From: Phycisphaerales bacterium
GTDB lineage: Bacteria; Planctomycetota; Phycisphaerae; Phycisphaerales; UBA1924
Reading direction: 5' to 3'
NCBI GenBank assembly: GCA_029212425.1
Contig: JARGNC010000010.1
Location: 1-20,140, forward strand
DNA: 20,140 nt
The position numbers and the translations under genes are program-made. Positions within the stretch are counted from its first letter, which is position 1; each line of letters opens with the position of its first letter. Positions 8,238 through 16,631 of this stretch are shown here, in pieces. Under the pieces are notes generated by a model. That model was not told the origin of the DNA. It was given only the letters and a program-made list of their open reading frames with translations, and ran no database searches.

Positions 8238-10613
8238 ATGGGAGAGATGATGCTTAGTACAGTTCCGGCTTTATTCATTCACACGCTCATCGCTTTAAAT
8301 CCATCACATTGGTTCTTTGGATTTCCACACTATGCGAATGGCGACAACGCCTATGAGGTCTTTCATGCTGATCTTGACATGGATGGGGATCAGGATGTCA
8401 TTCAGACATTCTGGAACCAGGCCGGGATGCTCCGCGTCGTAATGAATCTGGGAAACAACAGGTTCGCCGAGCCCGTTGAGTATGAAGCCACTCGGAGTAT
8501 TTATGATCTTGATATCGTGGATATGGACGGCGACGGAGATTTCGACATCGTTGGTGTCTCGAATTATGAATCCGGATTCGAGTCCGAATCGAGCGCATTC
8601 ATCCTGAAGAACAATGGTGCCGGTATCTTCGGTGAACGGGTCGTGCTGGATACTTGGAGCGAGCCTCGGTATGTGAAATGCGATGACATCGACGCAGACG
8701 GCGACTACGACATCGTCGTCGCCCATTTTCTACCTGGGGGGATCGGTATTATCCTCAACGAGGGGGATGAACAGTTCGGAGAAGTGCAACTCGAAGTTTC
8801 AATCCGGGAGTCCCAGTCGCTTGATCTTGCTGACATCGATATGGACGGCGATCTCGACATCCTCTCCCTCTCCGATAACGCATACGGCGGCGCTCACCCC
8901 GCCATTCGTATCTGCATCAATGACGGTGCCGGAGGAGTGAGTACCGCATTCAATATTATTGAATCCTCACAGCATGAGCCCCGTCATGCGGTATTCTGCG
9001 ATGTAGACCTTGATGGGAACATCGACATCATCACGGTCAATCTCGGAAGGTTCTCGGAATCGCCCTCGAGTGTCGGCGTGTTTAAGGGGAACGGTGACGC
9101 GACCTTTGAACCCATGCAGGCGTATCACGAAGACATGGGAAGATACCACCGCTTGGATATAGAGGATTTCAACGCGGACGGCTTCCCCGACATCGTCCTC
9201 AGCAGTTCAATTGTCGCAACAGAACCACGCGTCCAGTTCCTCCTCAATGATGGCACCGGCGGCTTCGTGTTTGAAGCAAGTGTGGAATATGGATCTGCCC
9301 CAAGAGCAGCATGGGCCGTGGATATCAACAACGATGGTGAAATTGATCTCTTAAGCTCAGGACACCCGAATGGATTCGTTGTCGCAGAGAACAGGGGCGG
9401 GTTGGACTTTGAGCAGTTTTCCAGCTTTGAAATGGATGACGAGCCAGTCTCCCTTGAGTTGCTCGATGTCAATGGAGACTCTCATCTCGATCTCCTCGTC
9501 GGCTCGATTGTTCGTTTCGCGAGCGATGCGATGCGGTTACATCTCGGAGATGGCACAGGAACATTTGTGCAATCGGATGAAGTCCTGCTCGGTCGCATTC
9601 CTACAGATGCCACCGCACAAGACATCAACAATGATGGAATCACCGATCTGATCGCAATCACCAGGCAAGACTCCCAGATCAGCGTGTCGCTTGGACGATC
9701 TGACGGCGGGTTCAACGCCCCAAGTATCTATCCAATTCCAAACTCCGGAATGTCGATCGGGGTCGCCGACATCGACTGCGACAACGCTCCGGATATCGTG
9801 CTCGCTGAATGGTCGGCAGTTTCCGTGTACAAGAACTTTGCTGGAGTCGGCGCATTCTTCACGCCCGATGAATATCCGGTTGAACCCGGGGTGTCGTCCC
9901 TCGTGCTCGCGGACTTCGACACGGATGGAATCATGGATATAGCCGCGACCAATGAACGCACAGATGAACTGAACATATTTCTAAACACCGACTGTGGTAG
10001 TTTCGGAATACCAACAGTAATCGCGACACTTGCCGAGCCGCTGGATGTCCTCGCTGAGGATCTCGATGGTGACGGCGCGATGGATCTCATCCTAAGCCAT
10101 GGTGTCGGGGAGGCAATCTCAATTCTACACGGAAACGGTGATGGAACTTTCGGAACTCCACACACAATCGACACCGGCGCAAGCACCACCCAGTCCACTT
10201 GCTTGGATGTAGATCAAGATGGAGATCTTGACATCGCGATTGTGCAACCAGCCACAACTGATGTAACCTTGATTCTAAACGACGGCAATCGTGTCTATAC
10301 ACAAAACCACAGATACATCACGATTCATGAATCAGACATGATCGCTTCAGGGGACATAAATAATGATGGCTCGATAGACATCATCACCGCAAGTTCCAGT
10401 TCCTTTGAGTTCAGTGTGATGTACAGTCAGGACCCGCTCAAAGATTGCCCCGCTGATCTGTCCGCCGACGGAACACTCAACTTCCTCGATGTCTCCGCAT
10501 TCCTCACAGCATTCGGAAACCAAGACCCCGCCGCGGATTTTGAAACCGATGGCAACTTCAACTTCCTGGATGTCAGTGCCTTCCTTGCCGCCTTCGGAGC
10601 TGGTTGCCCGTAA
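8238..10613 (+). CDS. Secreted FG-GAP/VCBS repeat protein with dockerin-like C-terminus
   Basis: The 791-residue product has 14 evenly spaced Asp-rich loops of the form D-(L/I/V/F)-x-x-DG-x-x-D-(I/L/V), e.g. DLDMDGDQDVI, DMDGDGDFDIV, DINNDGEIDLL and DINNDGSIDII. These are Ca2+-binding FG-GAP/VCBS units, each normally one beta-propeller blade. Fourteen units would suit two seven-bladed propellers (inference). Residues 737-791 are the GC-type dockerin-like module. The N-terminus (MLSTVPALFIHTLIA) looks like a signal peptide but has no clean cleavage site. ATGs at 8247 and 8250 are alternative starts, the latter with GGAGA just upstream. Codons such as ATA, TTA and CTA are noticeably commoner than in the neighbours. 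No enzyme motif is visible, so an adhesive or scaffold role is only a guess. Confidence 0.85.
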   Translation: MGEMMLSTVPALFIHTLIALNPSHWFFGFPHYANGDNAYEVFHADLDMDGDQDVIQTFWNQAGMLRVVMNLGNNRFAEPVEYEATRSIYDLDIVDMDGDGDFDIVGVSNYESGFESESSAFILKNNGAGIFGERVVLDTWSEPRYVKCDDIDADGDYDIVVAHFLPGGIGIILNEGDEQFGEVQLEVSIRESQSLDLADIDMDGDLDILSLSDNAYGGAHPAIRICINDGAGGVSTAFNIIESSQHEPRHAVFCDVDLDGNIDIITVNLGRFSESPSSVGVFKGNGDATFEPMQAYHEDMGRYHRLDIEDFNADGFPDIVLSSSIVATEPRVQFLLNDGTGGFVFEASVEYGSAPRAAWAVDINNDGEIDLLSSGHPNGFVVAENRGGLDFEQFSSFEMDDEPVSLELLDVNGDSHLDLLVGSIVRFASDAMRLHLGDGTGTFVQSDEVLLGRIPTDATAQDINNDGITDLIAITRQDSQISVSLGRSDGGFNAPSIYPIPNSGMSIGVADIDCDNAPDIVLAEWSAVSVYKNFAGVGAFFTPDEYPVEPGVSSLVLADFDTDGIMDIAATNERTDELNIFLNTDCGSFGIPTVIATLAEPLDVLAEDLDGDGAMDLILSHGVGEAISILHGNGDGTFGTPHTIDTGASTTQSTCLDVDQDGDLDIAIVQPATTDVTLILNDGNRVYTQNHRYITIHESDMIASGDINNDGSIDIITASSSSFEFSVMYSQDPLKDCPADLSADGTLNFLDVSAFLTAFGNQDPAADFETDGNFNFLDVSAFLAAFGAGCP
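10446..10610 (+). repeat. Dockerin-like module, copy 1
   Basis: Codes for 55 residues starting CPADLSADGTLNF and ending AFGAGCP. It contains two Ca2+-loop repeats (D-x-x-x-DG-x-x-N-x-x-D). Confidence 0.9.
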
Positions 10614-10796
10614 ATGTTGTCAAAGATACCAAAGCGAGAGCAGACCACCGTTGCCTGTCAGTTTGGAGTGTGAGATACCAAGCTTCCATGCTGGGGTGGT
10701 GTTGTAGACAACAATTCCACTCGTGCTGAACTGGGGCCGGAGCTGAAATCGATGCGCAATTTGCAAAGACCGTTCTACATGGTGAGATTCACCAAT

Positions 10797-10824
10797 TTGC
10801 GAATTGTTCCGAAATTCCTATAAA
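10797..10824 (+). promoter_or_regulatory. Possible promoter of the WDG-repeat gene
   Basis: The 275-base gap 10614-10888 shows no gene. It carries TTGCGA (10797-10802), a 16-base spacer and TATAAA (10819-10824), 64 bases before the chosen start. No T-tract terminator for the preceding gene is seen in the gap. Confidence 0.4.
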
Positions 10825-10878
10825 AACGACGCTCACTTTCGTGTAATTTATGACTCCTATTCGTACACACCATTCCGT

Positions 10879-10884
10879 AGGAGG
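10879..10884 (+). promoter_or_regulatory. Shine-Dalgarno deciding the start at 10889
   Basis: A perfect AGGAGG sits 4 bases before ATG 10889. It overrides the upstream in-frame ATG at 10850, whose 13 extra residues precede and spoil the signal peptide. Confidence 0.8.
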
Positions 10885-10888
10885 AAAC

Positions 10889-12232
10889 ATGAGAATTACC
10901 AATCAATCCACGACCATTGCAATCGCCATCGCTGCAGCCGTTGGCACATCGCACGCACAAGACCTTTCAAACACCCTCGGCACACCAGGTTTCGCTGGTT
11001 CGTATGTCGCAGGCACAGCAATCCATGATGACGGTTCAGGAGAATCGCTCTTTGTCGCCGGATCATTCACCATCGCAGGTGGAGTCGCAGGCGGCTCACA
11101 AATCGCTCGCTGGGACGGCGCAGCATGGCAAGCAGTCGGCGCAGGACTCAGCGGCGGTTACACCAACGCGCTCGCAAGCTTCCAAGGCGACCTCATCGCA
11201 GCAGGATACTTCGACTCCGCAAGCGGCGTCGCAGGATCAGCAAAGCTCGCTCGCTGGGACGGCAGCGCATGGAACTCCATGGATGCACAATCCGAAATCT
11301 TCCTCAACTCTTTCTGGGACCTCGAAGTCTATGACGACGGCGTCACAGGCGAACAACTCTACATCGCAGGGAACTACGGCGACCTCAACGGAAACATCGC
11401 GCTCGATCACATCGCAAAGTGGGACGGGACAGACTACACAGCAGTCGGAGGCACCATCGGCGGCGCAGTCCCACTGATCGTCCTTGACCTCCACCAAGTC
11501 GACCTCGGTTCAGGAAACCACCTCTACGCAGGCGGACGCTTCCTCACCATGGGCGGAAACGCAGCACTCAATGTCGCAGAATGGGACGGCACCTCATGGT
11601 CCGCAATGGACCTCGGCGTCTCCAAAGTCTCAGGGTTCGCCCAAGTCCTCCACATGACCGACTGGGATGATGGCAGCGGACCAGCGCTGTATGTCGGTGG
11701 TCGCTTCGACCTCGCAGCAGGCGCACCAGTCTCCACAAACATCGCAAAGTGGGACGGCTCATCATGGTCCTCAATGGGTGACGGCTTCGACGGCGATGTC
11801 CACGAACTCGTCGTCTTCGATGACGGCTCCGGAGAAACCCTCTACGCGCTCGGCAACTTCTCAAACTCCGGTCCAAATGTCGCCGACGGCGTCGCAAAGT
11901 GGAACGGAACCAAATGGGAAGGCGTCACCTCATCAGTCAACGGCAGCATCTTCACCGGAACCGTCTACGACACAGGTGAAGGCGAATCACTCATCATCGG
12001 TGGTGGATTCAGCAACATCGACGGCATCGCATCCAACCGCGTCATCGCACTGGTCGCCGCTGGTTGTGCCGCAGACCTCGAACCAGACGGGTCACTCAAC
12101 TTCCTCGATGTCTCCGCATTCCTCGCAGCATTCGGGAACCAAGACCCGGTCGCGGACTTCGAAGCGGATGGCAACTTCAACTTCCTCGATGTCTCAGCGT
12201 TCCTCGCTGCATTCGGCGCTGGTTGCCCATAA
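10889..12232 (+). CDS. Secreted WDG-repeat protein with dockerin-like C-terminus
   Basis: The 447-residue protein begins with a clear signal peptide (RITNQSTTIAIAIAAAVG, cleaved near SHAQ). About six repeats follow, built on (I/L/V)A-(R/K/E)-WDG-xxW-xx(M/V), for example ARWDGAAWQAVG, AKWDGSSWSSMG and AKWNGTKWEGV. They alternate with segments of the type LY(A/V)GG-x-F. This periodic beta pattern suggests a propeller, but I do not recognise an experimentally defined family. Such proteins recur in Phycisphaerae as hypothetical surface proteins. Residues 393-447 are the dockerin-like module. A perfect Shine-Dalgarno, uniform codon choice (GCA, TCA and C-ending codons) and a strong terminator suggest good expression. 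No catalytic motif is visible. Confidence 0.85.
   Translation: MRITNQSTTIAIAIAAAVGTSHAQDLSNTLGTPGFAGSYVAGTAIHDDGSGESLFVAGSFTIAGGVAGGSQIARWDGAAWQAVGAGLSGGYTNALASFQGDLIAAGYFDSASGVAGSAKLARWDGSAWNSMDAQSEIFLNSFWDLEVYDDGVTGEQLYIAGNYGDLNGNIALDHIAKWDGTDYTAVGGTIGGAVPLIVLDLHQVDLGSGNHLYAGGRFLTMGGNAALNVAEWDGTSWSAMDLGVSKVSGFAQVLHMTDWDDGSGPALYVGGRFDLAAGAPVSTNIAKWDGSSWSSMGDGFDGDVHELVVFDDGSGETLYALGNFSNSGPNVADGVAKWNGTKWEGVTSSVNGSIFTGTVYDTGEGESLIIGGGFSNIDGIASNRVIALVAAGCAADLEPDGSLNFLDVSAFLAAFGNQDPVADFEADGNFNFLDVSAFLAAFGAGCP
12065..12229 (+). repeat. Dockerin-like module, copy 2
   Basis: Codes for 55 residues starting CAADLEPDGSLNF and ending AFGAGCP. It is the only copy with Ala in place of Pro after the first Cys. 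Confidence 0.9.
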
Positions 12233-12279
12233 TCATCCGGGTTTGATCCGAGAGGTCAACCAATAACTTCAACATCAAT

Positions 12280-12314
12280 CCGCACGATTCCGCTTGGAGT
12301 CGTGCGGTTTTTTT
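12280..12314 (+). terminator. Rho-independent terminator after the WDG-repeat gene
   Basis: The stem CCGCACGA / TCGTGCGG extends inward through a G-U pair and TCC/GGA to 12 bp around a GCTT loop. Seven T follow. It lies 47 bases after the stop. Confidence 0.93.
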
Positions 12315-12360
12315 GGTACCCTCATACTCCATATTCCTTCATACCAGAGAGTCGTTTATC

Positions 12361-13776
12361 ATGCTGATTCCCCGAGTTGCAGTTCCATTCACGATCTTCA
12401 CCCTCGCTGGTTCAGCCGCATACGCACAACCCTGCGCCCCAGTCGAATCCCAGATCATGGTCGCCGACGATGGCGATGTCGGTGACGGATACGGATGGTC
12501 AGTAGACATTGACGCCAACACCGCCGTCGTCAGCTCAATCTACGAAGACGCAATCGGTTCAGACTCCGGATCCGTCTATGTCCTCGAATACAACGGCACA
12601 AACTGGGACCAAGTCCAAAAACTCGTCCCGATCGGGATTGGTTCTGCCGATCGTGTAGGCAACTGCGTCGCGATCGACAACGACACCATCGTCATCGGCG
12701 CATCAGGTGACGACGACGCGGGTTCCGGCGCGGGAGCAGCGTATGTCTACACCAAGGTCAATGGCACCTGGACCCAGACCACCAAGCTCGTCCCCCCGAT
12801 GCTCCTCGCTGGTGACAACTGCGCCTCCGCCGTAGACATCGACAACGACACAATCATCCTCAGCGCATCACTCACCGATACCCACGGCTTCAACTCCGGA
12901 GCCGCATACATCTACCGCAAAATCAAAGACGAATGGACCTTCGAAGCCCAACTCTTCTCCGACGACATCGCGGAGTTCGACCGCTTCGGAAAGGATGTTT
13001 CCGTCTCCGGAAACCGCGTGCTGATCAGCGCAGACTCCGATGACGACAACGGACCATCTTCAGGTTCAGCGTACATCTTCGAGCGCTCCGGAACCACCTG
13101 GACACAAACCGCCAAACTCATCGCATCCGACGGCGATCCAGACGATCAGTTCGGCGAATGCGTTTCACTCAGTGGAAGCACCGCGCTCATCGGTTCACGC
13201 TACGACAATGTACTTGGCGGTAACTCCGGGTCCGCATACATCTTCGAGTACGACGGAACGCAATGGCAAGAAGACATCAAGCTCTTCCCCTTCGATGGCA
13301 CCAGCTCCGAATACTTCGGACAAAATGTTGCGATCCACAACAACCGCGCCGTCATCGGATCATGGGGGGTCGATGACCCATTCGGATTCTTCAACGCCGG
13401 AGCCGCGTACATCTATTCACGAACCAACGGCGCATGGTCGCTCGATGCCAAAATCATCGCGTCCGACCAAGAAGGCGGCGACTTCTTCGGATACGGCGTC
13501 GGGATCACCGATGATCACGCGATCATCGGCGCCGATGGCAACGATGATTTCTGGTGGGGTCCAGATGCGGGAGCCGCGTACCTGATCGATCTCAACTGTG
13601 CCATCCAATGTCCAGCAGATCTGACCAATGACGGCTCACTCAACTTTCTCGATGTTTCCGCGTTTCTTGCTGCCTTTGGGAACCAAGACCCAATCGCGGA
13701 CTTCGAAACCGACGGCAGCTTCAACTTCCTCGATGTCTCTGCATTCCTTACCGCCTTTGGGGTTGGGTGTCCGTAA
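12361..13776 (+). CDS. Secreted seven-repeat FG-GAP protein with dockerin-like C-terminus
   Basis: The 471-residue product starts with a signal peptide (MLIPRVAVPFTIFTLAGSAA, cleaved near YAQP). This supports the ATG at 12361 over a GTG at 12313, which lies in the preceding terminator. Seven repeats of about 50 residues follow, with the pattern D-x-FG-x-x-V-(A/S)-(I/L)-x-x-x-x-(A/V)-(I/L)-I-(G/S), then G-(S/A)-AY(I/V)(Y/F) and a Trp before a K(L/I) end. This is the FG-GAP_2 / integrin-alpha-like type, and seven copies fit one complete propeller. Residues 417-471 are the dockerin-like module. No enzymatic residues are evident. The repeats resemble those of the 791-residue neighbour in fold, not in sequence. 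Confidence 0.87.
   Translation: MLIPRVAVPFTIFTLAGSAAYAQPCAPVESQIMVADDGDVGDGYGWSVDIDANTAVVSSIYEDAIGSDSGSVYVLEYNGTNWDQVQKLVPIGIGSADRVGNCVAIDNDTIVIGASGDDDAGSGAGAAYVYTKVNGTWTQTTKLVPPMLLAGDNCASAVDIDNDTIILSASLTDTHGFNSGAAYIYRKIKDEWTFEAQLFSDDIAEFDRFGKDVSVSGNRVLISADSDDDNGPSSGSAYIFERSGTTWTQTAKLIASDGDPDDQFGECVSLSGSTALIGSRYDNVLGGNSGSAYIFEYDGTQWQEDIKLFPFDGTSSEYFGQNVAIHNNRAVIGSWGVDDPFGFFNAGAAYIYSRTNGAWSLDAKIIASDQEGGDFFGYGVGITDDHAIIGADGNDDFWWGPDAGAAYLIDLNCAIQCPADLTNDGSLNFLDVSAFLAAFGNQDPIADFETDGSFNFLDVSAFLTAFGVGCP
13609..13773 (+). repeat. Dockerin-like module, copy 3
   Basis: Codes for 55 residues starting CPADLTNDGSLNF and ending AFGVGCP. Confidence 0.9.
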
Positions 13777-13933
13777 CAAAGGCCGATAACAGCCCAGATG
13801 TGCCTATTTGACATCGTATGATACTTTTTTCGGGAATCGATCACGCGCGAGGACTGCGGAAGACGCATGGATTGTTGTGACCACCCAAGGTCCAGTTGTA
13901 TCCAGCCAGAGCTACCCAGAGGAAGCGTGAATC

Positions 13934-16528
13934 ATGTTGAACTACAGAACCATCTCCCGAATCGCACCAGTCATTGCCCTTGCCGCCGCTGCCAATGCAC
14001 AGCACATCCATTCCATGTCCTGCGGCACTGGTGCGGACCAAAGCTTCCTCCCCCCAACCGCGATCCGCGCACTCGACCGCGTTTCGAATCATCAGAGCTT
14101 CGAGCGAGGAACTGGTCTCGAAGACGGCTCACTCATCGACATCCTCGTGGTCTACACGCCCAACGCCGCGACCAACATCGGTGGTACAGCGGTCATGCTC
14201 GATCGCATCAACACCGCGATGGACAACCTCAATCTCGCGATGACCGCATCAGGACTCACCACCCAGTTCCGTCTCGTCCACACCGAAGAACTCGTCTACT
14301 TCGAATCTGGTGACATGTTCGCGCAGCTCGAAGACCTCCGCGAACCAAGCGACGGTGTCATGGATGAAGTCCACGACCTCCGCGACCTCCACAAAGCGGA
14401 CCTCGTCTCCCTCATCACCAACACCACAACAGTCTGCGGCGTCGCAAACTTCGGATACGAAGCCAACACCCCGAAACCTGAACTCGGATTCTCGATCATC
14501 AACAAAAACTGCTTCGGAGAAGGCAGCTTCACCTTCGCACATGAGATCGGTCACAATCTTGGGATGATGCACGACTGGATCGAAACCCCCTGCGCCAATG
14601 GTGGGCAACCCTTCGCCAAAGGGCACACCGCACCGGACGAATCCTTCCAAACCATCATGGGTGTCTCAGGATTCCCACGCGTCGGACATTTCTCGAATCC
14701 CGACATCGACTACATGGGACAACCCACCGGCGTCCCCATCGGGATGGAGTTTGAAGCCGACAACGCGATGAACGCCGAGCTCGCCGCGCCACTCGTCGCG
14801 AGATTCCGCGACCGCGACATGAACAACAACGGCATCCTCGACACCGACGAGATCGCCGCGATGACCAGCGACGATTGCAACAACAACGGCTACCCAGACC
14901 AGTACGAACAAGACTACAACCGCAACGGAATCCCCGACGATTGCGACATCGCCAGTGCAACAAGCGCCGACGCGGACAACGACGGCGTCCCAGACGAAGC
15001 CGAATCCGCAATCATCCGCGTCGATCAAGACGCGACCGGAACCGGAACAGGTCTCGACTGGACAAACGCGATGACCGATCTGCAAGACGCGATCGCACTC
15101 GCGCACGCTTCAAACGCAGTCGCCGAGATCTGGGTCGCCGAGGGAACCTACAAACCATCACACTCCGCACAACGCGCCCGCTTCTTCGATCTCCACGGCG
15201 GAACCTCGCTGCTCGGTGGATTCATCGGCACCGAAACCGATCCATCCCAGCGCCCAGCGACCGGCGCCCAAACCATCCTCTCAGGTGATCTCTACGACAA
15301 CGATCTCCCAAGCGCAACCAACCGCGAAGACAACACCCTCCATGTCCTCTTCGGATACCGCGAGCCAGAACAGCTCACCATCGACCGCTTCACCATCACC
15401 GGCGGGGCGGCGGATCTCGAAGTCAACTGCGGGTTCTTCGTCCATACCGGCGGCGGCATGATGGCCTTCCAATCCAATGTCATCATCACCAACTGCGAGT
15501 TCACCGAGAACACCGGAGTCATCGGTTCCGCCCTAGTCATCTCCAACGGCACCAAAGCCCGCGTCTCCCACAACAACTTCCATCACAACAAAGCCGTCGA
15601 TGCCGTCGTCGCAACCGCTGCTGAACCAGGCATATACGAAGGGGTCGCGACCGTCCACCTCAACGGTCTACTCGCAGGCGAAGACAACCAGTTCATCAAC
15701 AACCGCCTCCAGTTCAACGAAGTCAACACAAGTTGCTCCGGTGTCTACATCGCAGGTGGAGACCCCATCTTCGCCAACAACCTCGTCACCGACAACATTG
15801 GCTACGGCATCTACTCAAACTCCGGAGTCCTCGCGATCCTCACCGATGATCTCAAGATCACCAACTCCACCATCGCCAACAACTCCGGACCCAACGCGTT
15901 TACCGTCTACAACTCAGGGGTCAACCTAAATCGAGGCGTAGGCACTCTTGAAAACTCCATCGTCTGGAACAACTCCTCAGGTGGTGCGGTGACTCGCGAC
16001 GGGCAGTTCTCTTCAGGTGGTATTGGAAGCGGACGCTTCGCCAACAATTCCATCATCGACCAGTGGGACATTACGGTCCCAGGCACCGGCTCGACCGGAG
16101 CCGATCCAATGTTCGTCGATCCTTCCGGATTCGATTACTCCCTCCAAGCAGGATCACCCGCAATCGACATGGGAGACAACACCGTACTCCCGATCGACCA
16201 TCTCGATCTCGACAACGACGCGGACACCCTCGAACGCCTCCCGATCGACTACGCAGGACTCCTCCGTCAGTACGATGATCCAAACACCAGCGACACCGGA
16301 GTGGGCACAGCACCAATCGTCGATGCAGGCGCGTACGAGTTCCAGCCAACCGTTGCACCATGTCCAGCAGATCTGACGGACGATGGCAGTCTCAACTTTC
16401 TCGATGTCTCCGCATTCCTCGCTGCATTCGGGAGTCAGGATCCAGTCGCAGATTTCACAGAAGACGGCAACTTCAACTTCCTCGATGTTTCCGCATTCCT
16501 CTCTGCTTTCGGTGATGGATGCCCATAA
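13934..16528 (+). CDS. Secreted metzincin zinc protease with beta-helix and dockerin-like C-terminus
   Basis: The 864-residue protein starts with a signal peptide ending AAAANAQ; GAGGA lies about 10 bases before the ATG. Residues ~45-290 form a reprolysin-like (M12-type) metalloprotease with zinc site HEIGHNLGMMHD (H203, E204, H207, H213). The Met-turn region TIMGVSG is followed by GHFSNPDI. Residues ~293-355 are Asp/Asn-rich Ca2+ loops of thrombospondin type 3 style (DMNNNGILD, DYNRNGIPDDCD, DADNDGVPD). From ~360 to 800 a right-handed parallel beta-helix is indicated by IWVAEGTYKPS and repeated short I-x-N-(S/C/N) turns such as ITNSTIANNSG. Residues 810-864 are the dockerin-like module. Substrate unknown. 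No pro-domain cysteine switch is recognisable. Confidence 0.88.
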   Translation: MLNYRTISRIAPVIALAAAANAQHIHSMSCGTGADQSFLPPTAIRALDRVSNHQSFERGTGLEDGSLIDILVVYTPNAATNIGGTAVMLDRINTAMDNLNLAMTASGLTTQFRLVHTEELVYFESGDMFAQLEDLREPSDGVMDEVHDLRDLHKADLVSLITNTTTVCGVANFGYEANTPKPELGFSIINKNCFGEGSFTFAHEIGHNLGMMHDWIETPCANGGQPFAKGHTAPDESFQTIMGVSGFPRVGHFSNPDIDYMGQPTGVPIGMEFEADNAMNAELAAPLVARFRDRDMNNNGILDTDEIAAMTSDDCNNNGYPDQYEQDYNRNGIPDDCDIASATSADADNDGVPDEAESAIIRVDQDATGTGTGLDWTNAMTDLQDAIALAHASNAVAEIWVAEGTYKPSHSAQRARFFDLHGGTSLLGGFIGTETDPSQRPATGAQTILSGDLYDNDLPSATNREDNTLHVLFGYREPEQLTIDRFTITGGAADLEVNCGFFVHTGGGMMAFQSNVIITNCEFTENTGVIGSALVISNGTKARVSHNNFHHNKAVDAVVATAAEPGIYEGVATVHLNGLLAGEDNQFINNRLQFNEVNTSCSGVYIAGGDPIFANNLVTDNIGYGIYSNSGVLAILTDDLKITNSTIANNSGPNAFTVYNSGVNLNRGVGTLENSIVWNNSSGGAVTRDGQFSSGGIGSGRFANNSIIDQWDITVPGTGSTGADPMFVDPSGFDYSLQAGSPAIDMGDNTVLPIDHLDLDNDADTLERLPIDYAGLLRQYDDPNTSDTGVGTAPIVDAGAYEFQPTVAPCPADLTDDGSLNFLDVSAFLAAFGSQDPVADFTEDGNFNFLDVSAFLSAFGDGCP
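16361..16525 (+). repeat. Dockerin-like module, copy 4
   Basis: Codes for 55 residues starting CPADLTDDGSLNF and ending AFGDGCP. Its linker reads SQDPVADF where the other three have NQDP(A/V/I)ADF. Confidence 0.9.
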
Positions 16529-16631
16529 TCAAACATCCATAAACCCAGAAACTGCAAGAGGCAACGGAATCGATGATTCGCAACAAGCAGTGGGGCGACC
16601 CGAGCACTTTCCGCTCGTACAATCCCCCCAC

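Noticed and set aside
10614..10712. GTTGTC and GACAAC about 80 bases apart after the 14-repeat gene, considered as a terminator
   Set aside because: The arms are short and distant and no T-tract follows.
13808..13830. TTGACA followed by TATGAT and a T-run before the protease gene, considered as promoter or terminator
   Set aside because: The two hexamers are only 3 bases apart, so they cannot act as one promoter, and no stem precedes the T-run.
10446..16525. Near-identical DNA repeats at four places, considered as a mobile element or CRISPR-like array
   Set aside because: All four are in frame at the very 3' ends of genes and encode the same protein domain. There are no target duplications, spacers or transposase.
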